Shown here: positions 6,231-6,656 of the stretch, piece by piece
How the letters are laid out: each line of letters starts with the position of its first letter
Numbering within the stretch: position 1 is the stretch's first letter
Source of the DNA: Trueperella sp.
GTDB lineage: Bacteria; Actinomycetota; Actinomycetes; Actinomycetales; Actinomycetaceae
DNA: 6,656 bases
Direction of reading: 5' to 3'
Assembly (NCBI GenBank): GCA_012727825.1
Contig: JAAYGH010000314.1
Span: 1-6,656, forward strand
The notes under the pieces: generated by a model
Told to the model about the DNA's origin: nothing
The model's database searches: none
The model's input: only the letters and a program-made list of their open reading frames with translations
Program-made: the position numbers and the translations under genes

Positions 6231-6656
6231 CTAACTTCGATCAATATTTGTGTCTGCTTCGGGCACTGTTCCATCATCGACGACGGCGGGATCGCCTCCG
6301 TCTTTATTTTTCGCAGCATCCGTTGGCTCGCTGACGTTTGCAGTGTCAGAGACGCCCTGTACGACCTCGGTGCCCTCAGCATCTGGATCACGACCGTCGA
6401 GATAGAGGTCCCCCAGCTCAGGGTGGGACTTCAGGAAACGTGTCAGAACAATGAAGACGAGCACTGCACCGAGTAGGACCAAGATTGAGGTCCACACGTT
6501 GAGGCGCAGACCCCCAATGATGAGGGCCTTGTCGATACGAAGATTTTCGATCCACACTCGCCCAGCGGTGTAGAGGATGATGTACATAACGGCCGTTTGT
6601 CCGCCTCGGAACTTGAAACGCTTTTCCATCCACACAAGTAACACCGCCATGGCAAC
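6231..6656 (-). CDS. lgt: Prolipoprotein diacylglyceryl transferase, C-terminal part (5' end outside the window)
   Basis: Only the last 141 residues are present, because the frame stays open to the right edge. Lgt is an inner-membrane enzyme that moves a diacylglyceryl group from phosphatidylglycerol to the lipobox cysteine of prolipoproteins. Visible here are a partial helix (AVLLVWMEKRF), the helix MYIILYTAGRVWIENLRID carrying the family's GR..IE..R, and a last helix LNVWTSILVLLGAVLVFIVL. R33 and E37 of this fragment fit R239 and E243 of E. coli Lgt, both important for activity. After the last helix comes a hydrophilic tail of about 65 residues rich in Asp, Glu, Thr and Ala. Such tails are frequent in actinobacterial Lgt and vary freely. 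The gene precedes pyk by 52 bp in the same direction with no clear terminator between them, so co-transcription is possible. Confidence 0.92.
   Translation of the reverse strand, partial: VAMAVLLVWMEKRFKFRGGQTAVMYIILYTAGRVWIENLRIDKALIIGGLRLNVWTSILVLLGAVLVFIVLTRFLKSHPELGDLYLDGRDPDAEGTEVVQGVSDTANVSEPTDAAKNKDGGDPAVVDDGTVPEADTNIDRS

Noticed and set aside
1..6656. CRISPR arrays, insertion sequences, phage or defence genes, riboswitches
   Set aside because: I saw no repeat-spacer pattern, transposase, terminal inverted repeats, or leader long enough to hold a known riboswitch. The region is filled by recognised core genes.

Overview
The window is a piece of conserved chromosomal core from a moderately high-GC actinobacterium. 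The gene content and order suggest this: lgt, pyk, a tRNA-Leu, an ANTAR response regulator of the PdtaR type, a hotdog thioesterase and polA. From memory, lgt (Rv1614), pyk (Rv1617), Rv1626 (pdtaR) and polA (Rv1629) lie in the same order in Mycobacterium tuberculosis, with more genes between them. The proofreading-dead PolA with a tyrosine in the O-helix and the K+-independent type of pyruvate kinase also fit. I would guess an Actinomycetaceae-like genus, but the sequence alone does not fix this.

Layout, left to right. Positions 2-616 (+) hold the 3' part of a class I SAM-dependent methyltransferase that enters from the left edge. It converges on polA (664-3402, -). PolA diverges from a small hotdog thioesterase (3435-3812, +) across a gap of about 30 bp that appears to hold back-to-back promoters sharing one TATA core. 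The thioesterase converges, 19 bp stop to stop, on the PdtaR-like regulator (3832-4464, GTG start, -). Upstream of that lie a tRNA-Leu(CAA) (4579-4660, -), a UUCG-loop terminator (4693-4719, -) and pyruvate kinase (4751-6178, -). The right edge holds the 3' end of lgt (6231-6656, -). No gene-free stretch exceeds 300 bp.

The genes do not form one pathway. They are housekeeping neighbours: DNA repair and replication (PolA), glycolysis (Pyk), lipoprotein maturation (Lgt), translation (tRNA-Leu), and RNA-level regulation (an ANTAR protein whose partner kinase PdtaS is not here). lgt and pyk could be co-transcribed. The tRNA and the regulator could also share a transcript, because I see no terminator between them.

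I found no undescribed system, mobile element, CRISPR array or phage sequence. The points worth a second look are small: the symmetric promoter between polA and the thioesterase, an 18-bp tandem duplication that repeats the last codons and stop of polA, an altered helix-hairpin-helix loop in the PolA 5' nuclease, a 9-bp hairpin in the shared 3' region of two convergent genes, and the tRNA-mRNA arrangement in front of the regulator.
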